Part shown: in pieces, positions 8,506 through 16,893 of the stretch
Numbering within the stretch: the first letter of the stretch is position 1
How the letters are laid out: the number at the start of each line of letters is the position of its first letter
DNA from: Terriglobia bacterium
Lineage (GTDB): Bacteria > Acidobacteriota > Terriglobia > Bryobacterales > Bryobacteraceae
NCBI GenBank assembly: GCA_020073145.1
Contig: JAIQFS010000035.1
Location: 1-58,026, forward strand
Direction: 5' to 3'
Length of the DNA: 58,026 nt
Position numbers and translations under genes: made by a program
Notes under the pieces: model-generated
Told to the model about the DNA's origin: nothing
What the model saw: only the letters and a program-made list of their open reading frames with translations
The model's database searches: none

Positions 8506-8844
8506 TTAGTGGCCCTCGATGAGCTCTCGAAAGAGCTCCTTGACTTTGTTCCGGGCCGCGGCCAGCGCGCGCCGGCCCATGGGGGTGGCGCGGTAGACCG
8601 TGCGGATCGATTTGCCATTGCGCTGTTGGGTCGATCGCAGATATCCCTTTTTCTCCAGGGAATGCAGCAGCGGGTACAGGGTTCCAGGGCTGATGCGGTA
8701 GCCGTGGCGTGCCAATTCTTCGGCCATGCCCAAACCGAAGATGGGTTCTTCGGCGGCATGGTGGAGCACGTGGAGCCGGATCAATCCCGAGTAGAGGTCG
8801 CGGTCGACATCGGAATCATTCCTATCGGATTTCGTTTTCGCCAT
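8506..8844 (-). CDS. PadR-family transcriptional regulator
   Basis: 112 residues. The winged-helix core starts at LYSGLIRLHVLHHAAEEPIFGLGMAEELARHGYRISPGTLYPLLHSLEKKGYL, which carries the signature SPGTLYPLLH. The wing (GKSIRTVYRATPMGRRAL) and a C-terminal dimerisation helix follow. PadR proteins repress efflux or detoxification genes and release DNA on binding a small ligand. It is the first gene of the efflux operon, 4 bases ahead of the TolC gene. A palindrome spans its own transcription start, so autorepression of the whole operon is the likely control. The start is the ATG of MAKTKSDRND; the 16 codons upstream lie over the promoter and operator. Confidence 0.93.
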   Translation of the reverse strand: MAKTKSDRNDSDVDRDLYSGLIRLHVLHHAAEEPIFGLGMAEELARHGYRISPGTLYPLLHSLEKKGYLRSTQQRNGKSIRTVYRATPMGRRALAAARNKVKELFRELIEGH

Positions 8845-8849
8845 TCGAT

Positions 8850-8863
8850 TACGAACTTTCGTA
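8850..8863 (-). promoter_or_regulatory. Probable PadR operator
   Basis: The sequence TACGAA-CT-TTCGTA is a perfect 6-2-6 palindrome. It lies between the -10 box and the PadR start codon, overlapping the expected transcription start. The position and dyad are those of an autorepressor site; the binding protein is inferred from the gene next to it. Confidence 0.65.
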
Positions 8864-8892
8864 TCATACGGGCGTAGTGGCGCCGTTGTCAA
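8863..8892 (-). promoter_or_regulatory. Sigma70-type promoter of the efflux operon
   Basis: On the minus strand a perfect TTGACA (8892-8887) and TATGAT (8868-8863) are separated by 18 bases. The predicted start near 8856 leaves a leader of about 12 nt before the PadR ATG at 8844. Confidence 0.75.
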
Positions 8893-8925
8893 TAGCAGAT
8901 GGCTGGCAACGAGGGCGTCGCTTCT

Positions 8926-9618
8926 CTAGGGGAGCCGCAGCACGTGCACGCCCGCGGCGTCGGTGTACAACAGTTCCACCGACTTGAGCTTCTTGACGTT
9001 GCCCGAATACGCGAAGAAGAGATAGCCGCTGGTGGCGGAGGACTCCTCGCTCTGCACCAATGCCGTCTGTCGCAGAACTTCCTCGGCCGTGGCGTGCTGC
9101 GGCTGGGGAACATCTGGGCGGCCCGCGCCTTCCGGAGTTCCGGGGGGCTGCCGCGGAGTTCCGGTTGGATCGCCGGGAAAGCGCGGGACCGGTAGGGGCC
9201 GGCCGATTGTCGCAACCGCGCCTCCCAGGCCGGCGCCGGCTTCGAAGCCTGGATACGAGCCGTCGTCGGGATGTTTCATCGAAGCCGCCACAAGGCCCGG
9301 TTCTTGCGGATAGAGCGCCTGCTTCTTTCCATTCAGGCGCAGGGCGAACTGGGAGGGGCTGACGCGATACGAGGCGTGCTGTGTCGGATAGAAAGCGACC
9401 TCGAACACCAGGTAACCCCGAACGAAGAAGGAGTCGGCGCCGCGGGAGAAGCTGTGCACAAGAGAATCGGCGGCAATCTCGAGATTGTCCAGCTTGAGAT
9501 GGACCGGATAGTCCGAGGCGTGGGGCTTCGGCGTGAGGCGCTCCGCAGGCAATTTCGGGGTCAGCGCAAGGAGGGCCGCGATCAGACCGAGGATTCTCGA
9601 AGCGTGCTTCCGAAGCAT
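8926..9618 (-). CDS. Secreted protein of unknown function
   Basis: 230 residues. The start at MLRKHASRILGLIAALLALTPKLPAE is set by GAGGAA six bases upstream, and the sequence is an ordinary Sec signal. The mature part begins with a beta-rich module (DYPVHLKLDNLEIAADSLVHSF, FFVRGYLVFEVAFYP, SPSQFALRLNGKK). A Pro/Gly-rich linker (~140-185) follows, then a final segment SGYLFFAYSGNVKKLKSVELLYTD ending in HVLRLP. I do not recognise a named family. The layout suggests a periplasmic or surface beta-sandwich protein. It lies downstream of, and co-directional with, the polytopic membrane protein at 9775-11517 but 156 bases away, so it may have its own promoter. Confidence 0.7.
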   Translation of the reverse strand: MLRKHASRILGLIAALLALTPKLPAERLTPKPHASDYPVHLKLDNLEIAADSLVHSFSRGADSFFVRGYLVFEVAFYPTQHASYRVSPSQFALRLNGKKQALYPQEPGLVAASMKHPDDGSYPGFEAGAGLGGAVATIGRPLPVPRFPGDPTGTPRQPPGTPEGAGRPDVPQPQHATAEEVLRQTALVQSEESSATSGYLFFAYSGNVKKLKSVELLYTDAAGVHVLRLP

Positions 9619-9680
9619 GCGAAGTTCCTCCGCTACGGAGTATACGCCCTGCGGGGCTGGCGCACATGGGGCGCCCAACC

Positions 9681-9708
9681 ACCATAAGACGGGATGCGTT
9701 CCAAACAA
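9681..9708 (-). promoter_or_regulatory. Possible promoter for the secreted protein gene
   Basis: On the minus strand TTGTTT (9708-9703) and TATGGT (9686-9681) lie 16 bases apart, about 63 bases before the ATG at 9618. The match to consensus is moderate. Confidence 0.3.
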
Positions 9709-9774
9709 GACACCCCGTTTCGCCGGCGACTCGGGCGTCGGCACGAGTGAGGACGAGAACAACGGGGCAGCCTG

Positions 9775-11517
9775 TTAGTATCTGCCGGCGGCGTTGAGCT
9801 GCTGTAACAGGCCGCGGGCTTTCGGGTTCCCGCTATCCACGCTGAGATACGCCTCCAGCCATTTCCGGGCGCGCTTCCAATCCCGGATGCTCGTGAACAT
9901 TTCTCCCAGCGCCTGGGCACACTTCACCGGCAGGCCGTGGTCCACATTGTAGTTGCACTGCGCTTCGAGGGCGTCGAGCGCTTCCAGGGAAGGAAGCGCC
10001 TCCACGCCTGGCGGCGGGTGACGCATATAGATCAGGGATTTGTCGTCGTGAAACACCAGTTTCCATTCCTTTTGGACGGGATCGGCCAGCGCGGCGGGGA
10101 GAAAGTAGACCTGTCCCTTGGCATCGAATCCCGGCATCAGGATCACTTCGATGCCATATTGTTCGAGCAGTTGGTTGGTGGTCTTGCCGCCCTTGTAATC
10201 GGCGTTGAAGGCGATGTGGACGTAATCGTCCCAGACCGATTCGTTGAGGGCCCGGCCATCGATGAACACTTTCTGCCGCGGCCACAGCCGCCACATTAAG
10301 TACCCGCCGCCTTCATAGGTATTGAAGATCCGTCCCGTCACTCCGTGGGCAATCAGGAAATCCGCTGCCTCGGCCGGATATCGCCACTCCGCCGCGCGCA
10401 GTTGGAACATGGCGCCCCGGGAGAGCCCCATGGCGAGCGACACGACGACCAACACCGCCGCGGCGTATTCCCAAATGACCCAAACCGGCCGTTTCCACGC
10501 GGGGAGATAGGTGGCGAGCAGCACGGGACCGATGAACGCGATGAAGATGACATTACGAAGCGCCATCGCCGAGGCGGTGCCCAATGCGATAAAAAGCAGC
10601 CAGTCCGCCACCCGCACCCGACGCCGCGCCCACAGCAACGTCACGGCTGTTCCGGCCACCAGCAGATTGTAGTAGTCCGGCGGCCACCAAGCCGGGTAGT
10701 TCCACTCGGTAATGCTGAGCTGCATGGGACTGTCGCGATAGTGCCGCATCACTTCGAGGACGCCCACTCCGTTCGGGTTCAAGACGGTGGCGAGGACCGA
10801 CAGCGCGCTGACCATCCAGATTTTGCGTTCGTCGGGCAGCGGCGTTCCGCGGAAGTGTAAGTACAGCGCCTCGGCGGAGTACGCGCCCGCAATCGCCCAT
10901 CCCATTAAATAGCCGCCGTGAAGGTTGGCCCACAACAGGAAAATCAATGGCAACGCCCAGAGGATCCGCCGGGTGTCGAACACTGCCACCGTGACCGTCA
11001 CCAGGACAAACGTGGCCAGGAACGCGCGGTCGGCCGCAAAGAGCGAGGCCAGAATGATGGCCACCAGGCTGGCCGCCACTCCCCGATAAAAACCGCCCGA
11101 GCGCCGCCAGGCCAGCCACCCCGTCATGCCGCAGAACACGGTGAGCAGGAGGGCGCGGAAGAGCACCAGACCCGGGAAGCCCAGAGAGGATTGGACCAGG
11201 TAGTAAATCAGCTCCATGCCCCATTCGTGCGTGAGGTTGAAGTGCCGGGTGGTCAGTTCACCGGCATAGAACGGGGTGCCCATGTTCGTGGTGTACGCAA
11301 ATGGATCGGGCACCGGCAGCCGGTGATTCTGCCAGATGTACTTACCGGCGGCCAGATGCCACCACATGTCCGAATCGCCGGCTGCTCCTGAGAACCGGCC
11401 CATCAAATAGATCCCCACCAGCACCAGGAGCAGGGGCCGAAACCAGGAAGGCGCGGTGCGCCGCTTCACGGGAAGCGGAGGCTTAGGCGCGGGTCGAGCG
11501 GCGGTGCGGGAGCGCAT
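9775..11517 (-). CDS. Polytopic membrane protein, GT-C-like, with TPR-like C-terminus
   Basis: 580 residues. A basic Pro-rich N-terminus is followed by about 11 membrane spans to residue ~375. The first periplasmic loop carries GDSDMWWHLAAGKYIW and DPFAYTT, an acidic/Trp motif pattern like that of dolichol/undecaprenyl-linked GT-C glycosyltransferases, with acidic residues close after TM1. A soluble domain follows (~385-500: RIFNTYEGGGYLMWRLWP, KVFIDGR). The C-terminal ~70 residues form a helical repeat-like tail (CAQALGEMFTSIRDWKRARKWLEAYL). A sugar-transfer role at the membrane is plausible but not shown. No clear ribosome site is visible at the ATG. The gene is followed by the secreted protein gene. 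Confidence 0.75.
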   Translation of the reverse strand: MRSRTAARPAPKPPLPVKRRTAPSWFRPLLLVLVGIYLMGRFSGAAGDSDMWWHLAAGKYIWQNHRLPVPDPFAYTTNMGTPFYAGELTTRHFNLTHEWGMELIYYLVQSSLGFPGLVLFRALLLTVFCGMTGWLAWRRSGGFYRGVAASLVAIILASLFAADRAFLATFVLVTVTVAVFDTRRILWALPLIFLLWANLHGGYLMGWAIAGAYSAEALYLHFRGTPLPDERKIWMVSALSVLATVLNPNGVGVLEVMRHYRDSPMQLSITEWNYPAWWPPDYYNLLVAGTAVTLLWARRRVRVADWLLFIALGTASAMALRNVIFIAFIGPVLLATYLPAWKRPVWVIWEYAAAVLVVVSLAMGLSRGAMFQLRAAEWRYPAEAADFLIAHGVTGRIFNTYEGGGYLMWRLWPRQKVFIDGRALNESVWDDYVHIAFNADYKGGKTTNQLLEQYGIEVILMPGFDAKGQVYFLPAALADPVQKEWKLVFHDDKSLIYMRHPPPGVEALPSLEALDALEAQCNYNVDHGLPVKCAQALGEMFTSIRDWKRARKWLEAYLSVDSGNPKARGLLQQLNAAGRY

Positions 11518-11609
11518 GCGGAAGCTTCAATTTTAACAACCGGAGGATCTGCGTGTGCGAACGGCTCGCGGCCGGTTCAGCCGCGTGGCGGGTCTGCGCG
11601 CCGGCGTTT

Positions 11610-12305
11610 TTAGGGAGCGACCAGTCCCGAGCGAATGGCGTAGCGCACCATGCTGGCGGTCTCGTGGACGCCGAGCTTCTCCAGAATGCGGCTGCGGTGG
11701 GAGTCCGCGGTCTTATAACTGATCTTCAACTGCGCCGCGGCTTCTTTCGTGGATTTGCCCTCGGCAATCAGCACCAGGACCTGCCGTTCGCGCTCGGTCA
11801 GCGAAAAGACCATGCGGACGGCTTCTTCGTCCGGCGTGAAGATTCCCCGTTTCCGGGTGGATACGTCGATCGCCGATCCCATGAATCCAGCGAAGTTGCC
11901 ATCTTCCTCGAAACGCGGCACGCCCGTGTCTTCCACCCAACGGTACTCGCCATCGTGACGTTGTAGCCGGTACTCCATGCGAAAAGGCTGCCGCGCGCTG
12001 AACGATTTTAGATACGTGCCAATGCACAGATCCCGATCGTCCGGATGCAAGCCTTCCGCCCAACCGTTTCCCAGTTCCTGCTCCAGGGTTCGGCCCCGGA
12101 ATTCGAGCCACGATTTGTTGAAGTAGTTGCAGAGTGCGTCGGAGCCCGAGATCCGGATCATCCCGGGTGCGGTATCCATCAAAAACCGGAAGCGGTCCTC
12201 GCCGCTCTGGCGGCCATCCAATTTTTGCCGAACCAGCTCGGTTTCGAGCTGGATGACTCGCTCGCGTAAAGCTTTGATTTCCCCCTGGGTGTTGTCCGGC
12301 GCCAT
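11610..12305 (-). CDS. PAS-LuxR transcriptional regulator
   Basis: 231 residues. An N-terminal coiled coil (EIKALRERVIQLETELVRQ) leads into a PAS_3-type fold (~35-145: FRFLMDTAPGMIRISGSDALCNYFNKSWLEF ... YRLQRHDGEYRWVEDTGVPRF). A LuxR/NarL helix-turn-helix follows (~160-225: LTERERQVLVLIAEGKSTKEAAAQLKISYKTADSHRSRILEKLG). PAS_3 domains sense small molecules or redox state. No receiver domain is present, so activation is not by direct phosphorylation at a REC Asp. The second Met (12305) is preferred because GGGAG lies about 6 nt upstream, while the first at 12320 has no such site. It is divergent from the ECF sigma operon across 158 bases. Confidence 0.9.
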   Translation of the reverse strand: MAPDNTQGEIKALRERVIQLETELVRQKLDGRQSGEDRFRFLMDTAPGMIRISGSDALCNYFNKSWLEFRGRTLEQELGNGWAEGLHPDDRDLCIGTYLKSFSARQPFRMEYRLQRHDGEYRWVEDTGVPRFEEDGNFAGFMGSAIDVSTRKRGIFTPDEEAVRMVFSLTERERQVLVLIAEGKSTKEAAAQLKISYKTADSHRSRILEKLGVHETASMVRYAIRSGLVAP

Positions 12306-12330
12306 GTCAGCTCCCACCATTTCAAACCCG

Positions 12331-12359
12331 ACTATAGGCTAAATAGTACTAATGGTAAA
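12331..12359 (-). promoter_or_regulatory. Candidate promoter of the PAS-LuxR gene
   Basis: On the minus strand TTTACC (12359-12354) and TATAGT (12336-12331) are 17 bases apart, about 25 bases before the preferred start codon. The AT-rich patch stands out in the GC-rich surroundings. Confidence 0.45.
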
Positions 12360-12463
12360 GTACCAAAATAGCACCGATGACCATTTCGGCCTCAGGGTAA
12401 ATGCCTGATATCAGAGGTTTATGGAACTTCTTTTGTTATCATCAGCAATCAAGGAGTGGCGAG

Positions 12464-13078
12464 ATGTCACCCCAATCGGAAGCCGACGAGGAACTGTTAG
12501 AACGCGTACGCTCCGGTGACGAACAGGCCTTTGTGGCGCTGTATCGCCGACGACAAGGCACCATTTTCCGCTTCCTGCTCCACATGACGGGATCGGTGAA
12601 CTCGGCCGAAGACGTCACGCAGGAGGTATTCCTCATTCTCCTTCGAGATAAATGCAGTTATGACCCTCTTCGAGGAACCGTCGCTGGCTATCTCTTTGGA
12701 ATCGCTCGAAAACTGGTTCTGCGTCACCTGGAGCGCAACCGGGCGCTGGCCGAGCACGGCCTGGAGGATTTCGAGGGCACGTTGTTGCCCGTACTGGCCG
12801 TAGACGCCGACCCGATGGTCGACCTCATGCGCCGGGAAGGCCTCGATCAGCTCCAACGGGCCATCCTGGCGCTCCCCAAGCGGTACCGCGAAGTGGTAGT
12901 CCTATGTGACCTGGAAGAAATGGACTATCTAGCTGCTGCCGAATTCCTAAACTGTCCGGTGGGTACGGTGCGCTCGCGGCTCCACCGGGCGCGCGCTTTG
13001 CTGCTGGACAAACTGCGGCAGCGAGTCGAGCCGCGCCTCCAGGTCAAAACCCTCAAGCCCGCCAGGAGTCTTTTATGA
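12464..13078 (+). CDS. ECF-type RNA polymerase sigma factor
   Basis: 204 residues with both needed regions. Region 2 is at ~10-85 (LLERVRSGDEQAFVALYRRRQGTIFRFLLHMTGSVNSAEDVTQEVFLIL, with the DVTQEVF core-binding helix). Region 4 is at ~130-190 (LQRAILALPKRYREVVVLCDLEEMDYLAAAEFLNCPVGTVRSRLHRAR). It directs RNA polymerase to a small regulon when released by its anti-sigma partner. The start at MSPQSEADEE is fixed by AAGGAG 7 bases upstream. Its stop overlaps the ATG of the anti-sigma gene (ATGA), a sign of translational coupling. Confidence 0.93.
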   Translation: MSPQSEADEELLERVRSGDEQAFVALYRRRQGTIFRFLLHMTGSVNSAEDVTQEVFLILLRDKCSYDPLRGTVAGYLFGIARKLVLRHLERNRALAEHGLEDFEGTLLPVLAVDADPMVDLMRREGLDQLQRAILALPKRYREVVVLCDLEEMDYLAAAEFLNCPVGTVRSRLHRARALLLDKLRQRVEPRLQVKTLKPARSLL

Positions 13079-13677
13079 CTTGCCACGAGTTTTGGAATCG
13101 CATGCCGGAGTTGGAGGCGGAACCGGAAGCGCTGGAGCACGCCCGGCAGTGCACCGCGTGCGCAGCCCTGTTGCAAGACCAGCACACTCTGGCTGCGGGC
13201 TTGCGGCATTTGGCGAAGAATCTGGACCGGCGCGAGGCCTCGCCTGGAGTGGAAGCCCGCTTGGTCCGCGAGTTCTGGGTTCAGGCTGGGCTTGCACCTG
13301 CCTCGGCAACGGGTCGGGCCTGGAGGACAAGCCTGGGGTGGGCACCGGCTGCGGCCGCGGTAATCGCGCTGGCCGTGTTTCTGATTCGCGGGCGCCAGCC
13401 CGAGCCACCCTCGTCGCGACAATTCGCCGCGTTCTCAGTGGCCGCCGAGCAGGGAACCAATGATCCTGTCCTGGCGGAAGCGGACTTCATTCCACTGCCC
13501 TATTCCAGCGACCCGGTCGCCACGGAAGATGCGGATCTGGTCAGTGTGGAAGTGCCCCCGTCTGCCTTGGTTGCGCTTGGCCTGCCCGTGGCCGCCGATG
13601 CGGGTTCGGGTTTGGTGCGGGCGGTGGTTGCGCTGGGAAAGGACGGCGTGGTGCAAGCCGTTCGCGTGCTGCAGTAA
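13075..13677 (+). CDS. Anti-sigma factor with zinc-finger-like N-terminus
   Basis: 200 residues. The N-terminal ~45 residues carry the ZAS/HC2 pattern (MTCHEFWNRM ... HARQCTACAALL), a His-x3-Cys-x2-Cys cluster as in RsrA/ChrR-type anti-sigmas. A helical region leads to one membrane span (~88-103, AAAVIALAVFLIRG). The outer ~100 residues include an acidic stretch and end in VVALGKDGVVQAVRVLQ. It should bind and silence the sigma factor encoded just before it while sensing something outside the membrane. The overlapping start supports equal dosage of the pair. Confidence 0.82.
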   Translation: MTCHEFWNRMPELEAEPEALEHARQCTACAALLQDQHTLAAGLRHLAKNLDRREASPGVEARLVREFWVQAGLAPASATGRAWRTSLGWAPAAAAVIALAVFLIRGRQPEPPSSRQFAAFSVAAEQGTNDPVLAEADFIPLPYSSDPVATEDADLVSVEVPPSALVALGLPVAADAGSGLVRAVVALGKDGVVQAVRVLQ

Positions 13678-13685
13678 AACTTTCA

Positions 13686-14495
13686 ATGAAGTTGATCATT
13701 ATGTTGAAAATAAATAGAGTTTTGATCGCCTGGATGCTCGTTGGAGCCGCCTTTGCTCAGGGTCCGGGGCCGAACGGCCGGGCTGGTATGAGAATGGGCG
13801 CGGGTCCCGGAGTTCGGTTTCTGGGAGCGCAACCCGCGCGCCCGGAACCCTTGGTCACGGGAGCGCCGTTTTCGGCGGACGCAGTGACCGAGAGAAGCCA
13901 GTTACTGCCCAATGGGAACAAGATCGAGCAGGTCAGCACGACCAGGATGTACCGCGATAGCCAGGGCCGAACGCGCCGCGAGCCTGCACTCAACGTTCTC
14001 GGTTCCACGGTGCCGGGCGGCAGCGTGCCCCAACTGGCTTTCATCGCGGATCCGGTTGCCGGTTTGAGCTATGTTCTGGATCTGGCCAACCACACTGCCA
14101 CCAAATCGACGCTGCGCCAGCCACCCAACCGCCCCAATCGGGCGCCTCGGGCGCGGGCCAATTCGGCTAACGTGAGAACCGAATCGCTGGGCCGCCAGCT
14201 GATCTCGGGAGTACCCGCTGATGGCAATCGGACGACCGTGACCATTCCGGCGGGCCAAATCGGCAACGCCCAGGACATTCAGATCGTTACCGAGACGTGG
14301 TATTCGCCGGATCTCCAATTGACCGTGCTCACGAAGCGCAGTGATCCGCGCTCAGGGGAGTCCGTCTTCCAGCTCAATAATCTGAGCCGCGCGGAGCCGC
14401 CCTCGACCCTCTTCGAAGCGCCTGGCGATTTTCAGGTGACCGAGCAGACCCGCGGCGCGCGGATGCGCAGTCGGGCTCCCGGTCCCACCCAGTAA
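13686..14495 (+). CDS. Secreted protein of the ECF operon, unknown
   Basis: 269 residues, or 264 if the second Met at 13701 is used. The signal peptide is LKINRVLIAWMLVGAAFAQ. The mature protein starts Gly/Arg/Pro-rich (GPGPNGRAGMRMGAGPG), then has beta-rich segments including TRMYRDSQGRTRREP, a motif I associate with acidobacterial secreted hypotheticals, and VVTETWYSPDLQLTVLTKRSDPRSGE. It lies 8 bases after the anti-sigma gene, so it is probably the operon's effector or a partner of the anti-sigma outer domain. No enzyme motif is seen. Confidence 0.75.
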   Translation: MKLIIMLKINRVLIAWMLVGAAFAQGPGPNGRAGMRMGAGPGVRFLGAQPARPEPLVTGAPFSADAVTERSQLLPNGNKIEQVSTTRMYRDSQGRTRREPALNVLGSTVPGGSVPQLAFIADPVAGLSYVLDLANHTATKSTLRQPPNRPNRAPRARANSANVRTESLGRQLISGVPADGNRTTVTIPAGQIGNAQDIQIVTETWYSPDLQLTVLTKRSDPRSGESVFQLNNLSRAEPPSTLFEAPGDFQVTEQTRGARMRSRAPGPTQ

Positions 14496-14504
14496 GGAAC
14501 CGCC

Positions 14505-15488
14505 TCATCGCGCGCCGAGGTAGATGTCGTGCAGCCGCAGGAGGCCGAGCGCGCGGCCGGAACGATCCGCCACGGGCAGCACGGAAATCTGCGAGGTGCG
14601 CCGTTCCATGATTTCGAGCGCTTCTCCCAGGGTTGCATCCGGACCGATGGAAATCGGCGCCCGCGTCATCACATCCTGGGCCCGCAGGCCGCGAATATCG
14701 TCGTGCGCGGTCAACGCGCGCCGCAAATCCCCGTCGGTGATGAGCCCTTCCAGCAAGCCCGCCGGGGAGACCACGCAGGCCGCGCCCCAGGCCCGGTCAG
14801 TCATGGCGATGATCACTTGCTTGAGCGAGGAAGCCGGGGCCACCACGGCGACTTCGTCCAGACCGTGCATCGCCTCCCGCACCCCCAGCCGCAGGTTTCG
14901 CCCCAGCTGTCCGCCGGGATGAAAGCGTCCGAATTCCTCGGGAGTGAAGTTGCGGGCGCGCATCAGCGCAATGGCTAAGGCGTCACCGATCGCCATGGCC
15001 GTCGCGGTGCTGGCGGTGGGAGCCAAGTTGTTCGGATCGGCCTCCCGCTCCACCGTTGCGTCGAGCAGCACGTCCAGCCGCGAGGCCAGAGGCGCGTCCC
15101 GATTGCCCAGAATCCCGATCAGCGGCGAATGAAACTCGCGCAGTTGCGGCACCAAGGCCAGCAGCTCCGACGAGCTGCCATCTTTGGAGATCATTACCGT
15201 GGGATCGCCCGGCGTATAGATTCCCAGATCGCCGTGGACCGCTTCGGCGGGATGGAGGAAAACCGATGCCGTGCCTGTGCTGCACAAGGTCGCCACGATT
15301 TTGCGGGCCACGTGCCCGGACTTGCCGATCCCCGTGACCACAACCTTTCCCGGGTGCGCCAGGATCAACTCGACGGCGCGGATCAATTCGCCGTCCAGGC
15401 GGCAGGCGGCCTGGGTCAGCGATGCGGCTTCAATCTCCATGGCGGTGCGCGCCGCGGCCAGCCACTCCTGCTTGGACTCGATCGACAT
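14505..15488 (-). CDS. kdsD: D-arabinose-5-phosphate isomerase (SIS + two CBS domains)
   Basis: 327 residues. The SIS domain (~35-180) has VVTGIGKSGHVARKIVATLCSTGT, the phosphosugar loop SKDGSSSEL and the APTASTATAMAIGDALA helix. The family motif FGRFHPGGQLGRNL precedes a pair of CBS domains (~200-327). The enzyme interconverts ribulose-5-phosphate and arabinose-5-phosphate, the first step to Kdo of lipopolysaccharide. Length and order match KdsD/KpsF/GutQ. The Met of MSIESKQEW is taken as start. It is convergent with the ECF operon, only 9 bases apart, and no other Kdo gene is nearby. Confidence 0.92.
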   Translation of the reverse strand: MSIESKQEWLAAARTAMEIEAASLTQAACRLDGELIRAVELILAHPGKVVVTGIGKSGHVARKIVATLCSTGTASVFLHPAEAVHGDLGIYTPGDPTVMISKDGSSSELLALVPQLREFHSPLIGILGNRDAPLASRLDVLLDATVEREADPNNLAPTASTATAMAIGDALAIALMRARNFTPEEFGRFHPGGQLGRNLRLGVREAMHGLDEVAVVAPASSLKQVIIAMTDRAWGAACVVSPAGLLEGLITDGDLRRALTAHDDIRGLRAQDVMTRAPISIGPDATLGEALEIMERRTSQISVLPVADRSGRALGLLRLHDIYLGAR

Positions 15489-15558
15489 TCCGAAGACACC
15501 ATCATCGCACCGGCCGCGTCCGTTCGGCATCCGCAAGGGCCCACGCTACAATCGGGAT

Positions 15559-16878
15559 ATGACAAAGTGGACCGGCCGCGCCCTGGCGGCGGCTCTCTTG
15601 CTGGTCTCCTCCCTGGGCGCCGAAGTCCGGTCCTTGACCATCCTCCACACCAACGATCTGCACGCCCGCCTGACGAAACTGGAGAACGGCCGCGGCGGTT
15701 TTGCGGCCCTCGCCGCCGTGATCCGGCGCGAGCGCGCCAATTGCCAGGACTGCATCCTGTTGAACGCGGGCGACCTGGCGCAGGGCAGCCCGGTATCGAC
15801 CATTTTTCACGGGCAACCCGTTTTCGACATCGCCAATCTGTTCGGTTATAGCGCCGCCACCCTGGGCAATCACGATTTCGATTACGGCTGGATGGAGACG
15901 CGCTCGTTCATTCGAACCGCCAATTACCCCATCGTGACGGCCAACATCGTAGGCGCCGACGGCCGTCTTTTCACGCCCAAGCCGTACGTCATTCTGACCG
16001 TCAACGGGCTGCGGGTGGGTGTGATCGGCGCCATGACCGAAGAACTCCGCACCCTCAGCACGCCCAAGCTCATGGAAGAATGGCACACCGTGCCGGTGAT
16101 CGAAACGGCTCGCAAATACGCCGCGGAACTGCGCGACCGGACCGATCTGATTGTCCTGCTCGGCCACATTAACGGCGCTGAGGAAAACCAGTTCCTGACC
16201 CTGGCGCCGGAAATTCCCGTCCTGGTCACCGGTCATATCCACACCGGCCTGGAGCAGGAAGTCACCCGCGGCGGCCGCATCCTGGTTCGGGTCAAAGGCT
16301 ACGGTGAGGAACTGGGGCGGCTCGAACTCAAGGTGGATACCGAAAAGAAGACTCCGGTGAGCTGGACCTGGAAACGCATCCCGGTGGATGACCGCCGCAT
16401 CGAGCCCGCCCCTGACGTTGCGGCGCAGGTGAAGCGCTGGGAGGCTGAAGTCACCAAGCGGGTGGACCAGCCCCTGGCCGTGTCCAAACGCAAATTCGAT
16501 CATGCGGGAGTGAAGCGTCTGATCGAGCAGGCCATGCGCGACGAAACCGGCGCCGATTTCGCCTTCATCAATCAGGGAGGTGTGCGCGACATCGTGCCCA
16601 AGGGGCAATTGCTGGTGCGCAACATCTGGAACATCATGCCGTTCGACAACCGCGTGGTGTTCGGCAAATTCAAAGGACGTGATTTGCCGCCGGCCGTGAG
16701 GGGCGAGCGCAAAGTGGATCCCGACCGTGAGTACACCGTGGCCGTCACCGATTTCACCGCCGCCAACCAGGACGCCCAAGAGCAGCTCCAGACCAAGAAC
16801 CTGGAATTTTCGGGCGATGGCGGCTTGCTCCGCGACCTCTTGCTCGATTGGTTCCGCAAGAAACAGGTCATCGACTGA
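15559..16878 (+). CDS. Periplasmic 5'-nucleotidase/UshA-family metallophosphoesterase
   Basis: 439 residues. The signal peptide is WTGRALAAALLLVSSLGAE. The metallophosphoesterase domain (~25-250) has all metal motifs: LHTNDLHA, AGDLAQGS, LGNHDFDYG, LLGHINGAEEN and VTGHIHTG. The 5'-nucleotidase C-terminal domain follows (~285-430: ADFAFINQGGVRDIVPKGQLLVRNIWNIMPFDNRVV). It is likely to hydrolyse nucleotides or nucleotide sugars in the periplasm. It is shorter than E. coli UshA (~550). The ATG at 15559 opens the signal peptide. It is divergent from kdsD by 70 bases and is followed 15 bases later by a methyltransferase gene. Confidence 0.9.
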   Translation: MTKWTGRALAAALLLVSSLGAEVRSLTILHTNDLHARLTKLENGRGGFAALAAVIRRERANCQDCILLNAGDLAQGSPVSTIFHGQPVFDIANLFGYSAATLGNHDFDYGWMETRSFIRTANYPIVTANIVGADGRLFTPKPYVILTVNGLRVGVIGAMTEELRTLSTPKLMEEWHTVPVIETARKYAAELRDRTDLIVLLGHINGAEENQFLTLAPEIPVLVTGHIHTGLEQEVTRGGRILVRVKGYGEELGRLELKVDTEKKTPVSWTWKRIPVDDRRIEPAPDVAAQVKRWEAEVTKRVDQPLAVSKRKFDHAGVKRLIEQAMRDETGADFAFINQGGVRDIVPKGQLLVRNIWNIMPFDNRVVFGKFKGRDLPPAVRGERKVDPDREYTVAVTDFTAANQDAQEQLQTKNLEFSGDGGLLRDLLLDWFRKKQVID

Positions 16879-16893
16879 CGCTCCGTTCTCCCC

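Noticed and set aside
6978-8522. 514-codon open frame on the plus strand
   Set aside because: It lies opposite the RND pump and TolC genes, which have clear family motifs; the frame has only Gly/Arg/His-rich low-complexity sequence.
8864-9685. 273-codon minus-strand frame overlapping the secreted protein gene
   Set aside because: It is Arg/Ser/Pro-rich without a signal or domain, while the 8926-9618 frame has a ribosome site, signal peptide and ordered strands.
12423-12429. GGAACTT as an ECF -35 element for the sigma operon
   Set aside because: No matching -10 lies 16 bases downstream; that position falls at the ribosome site.
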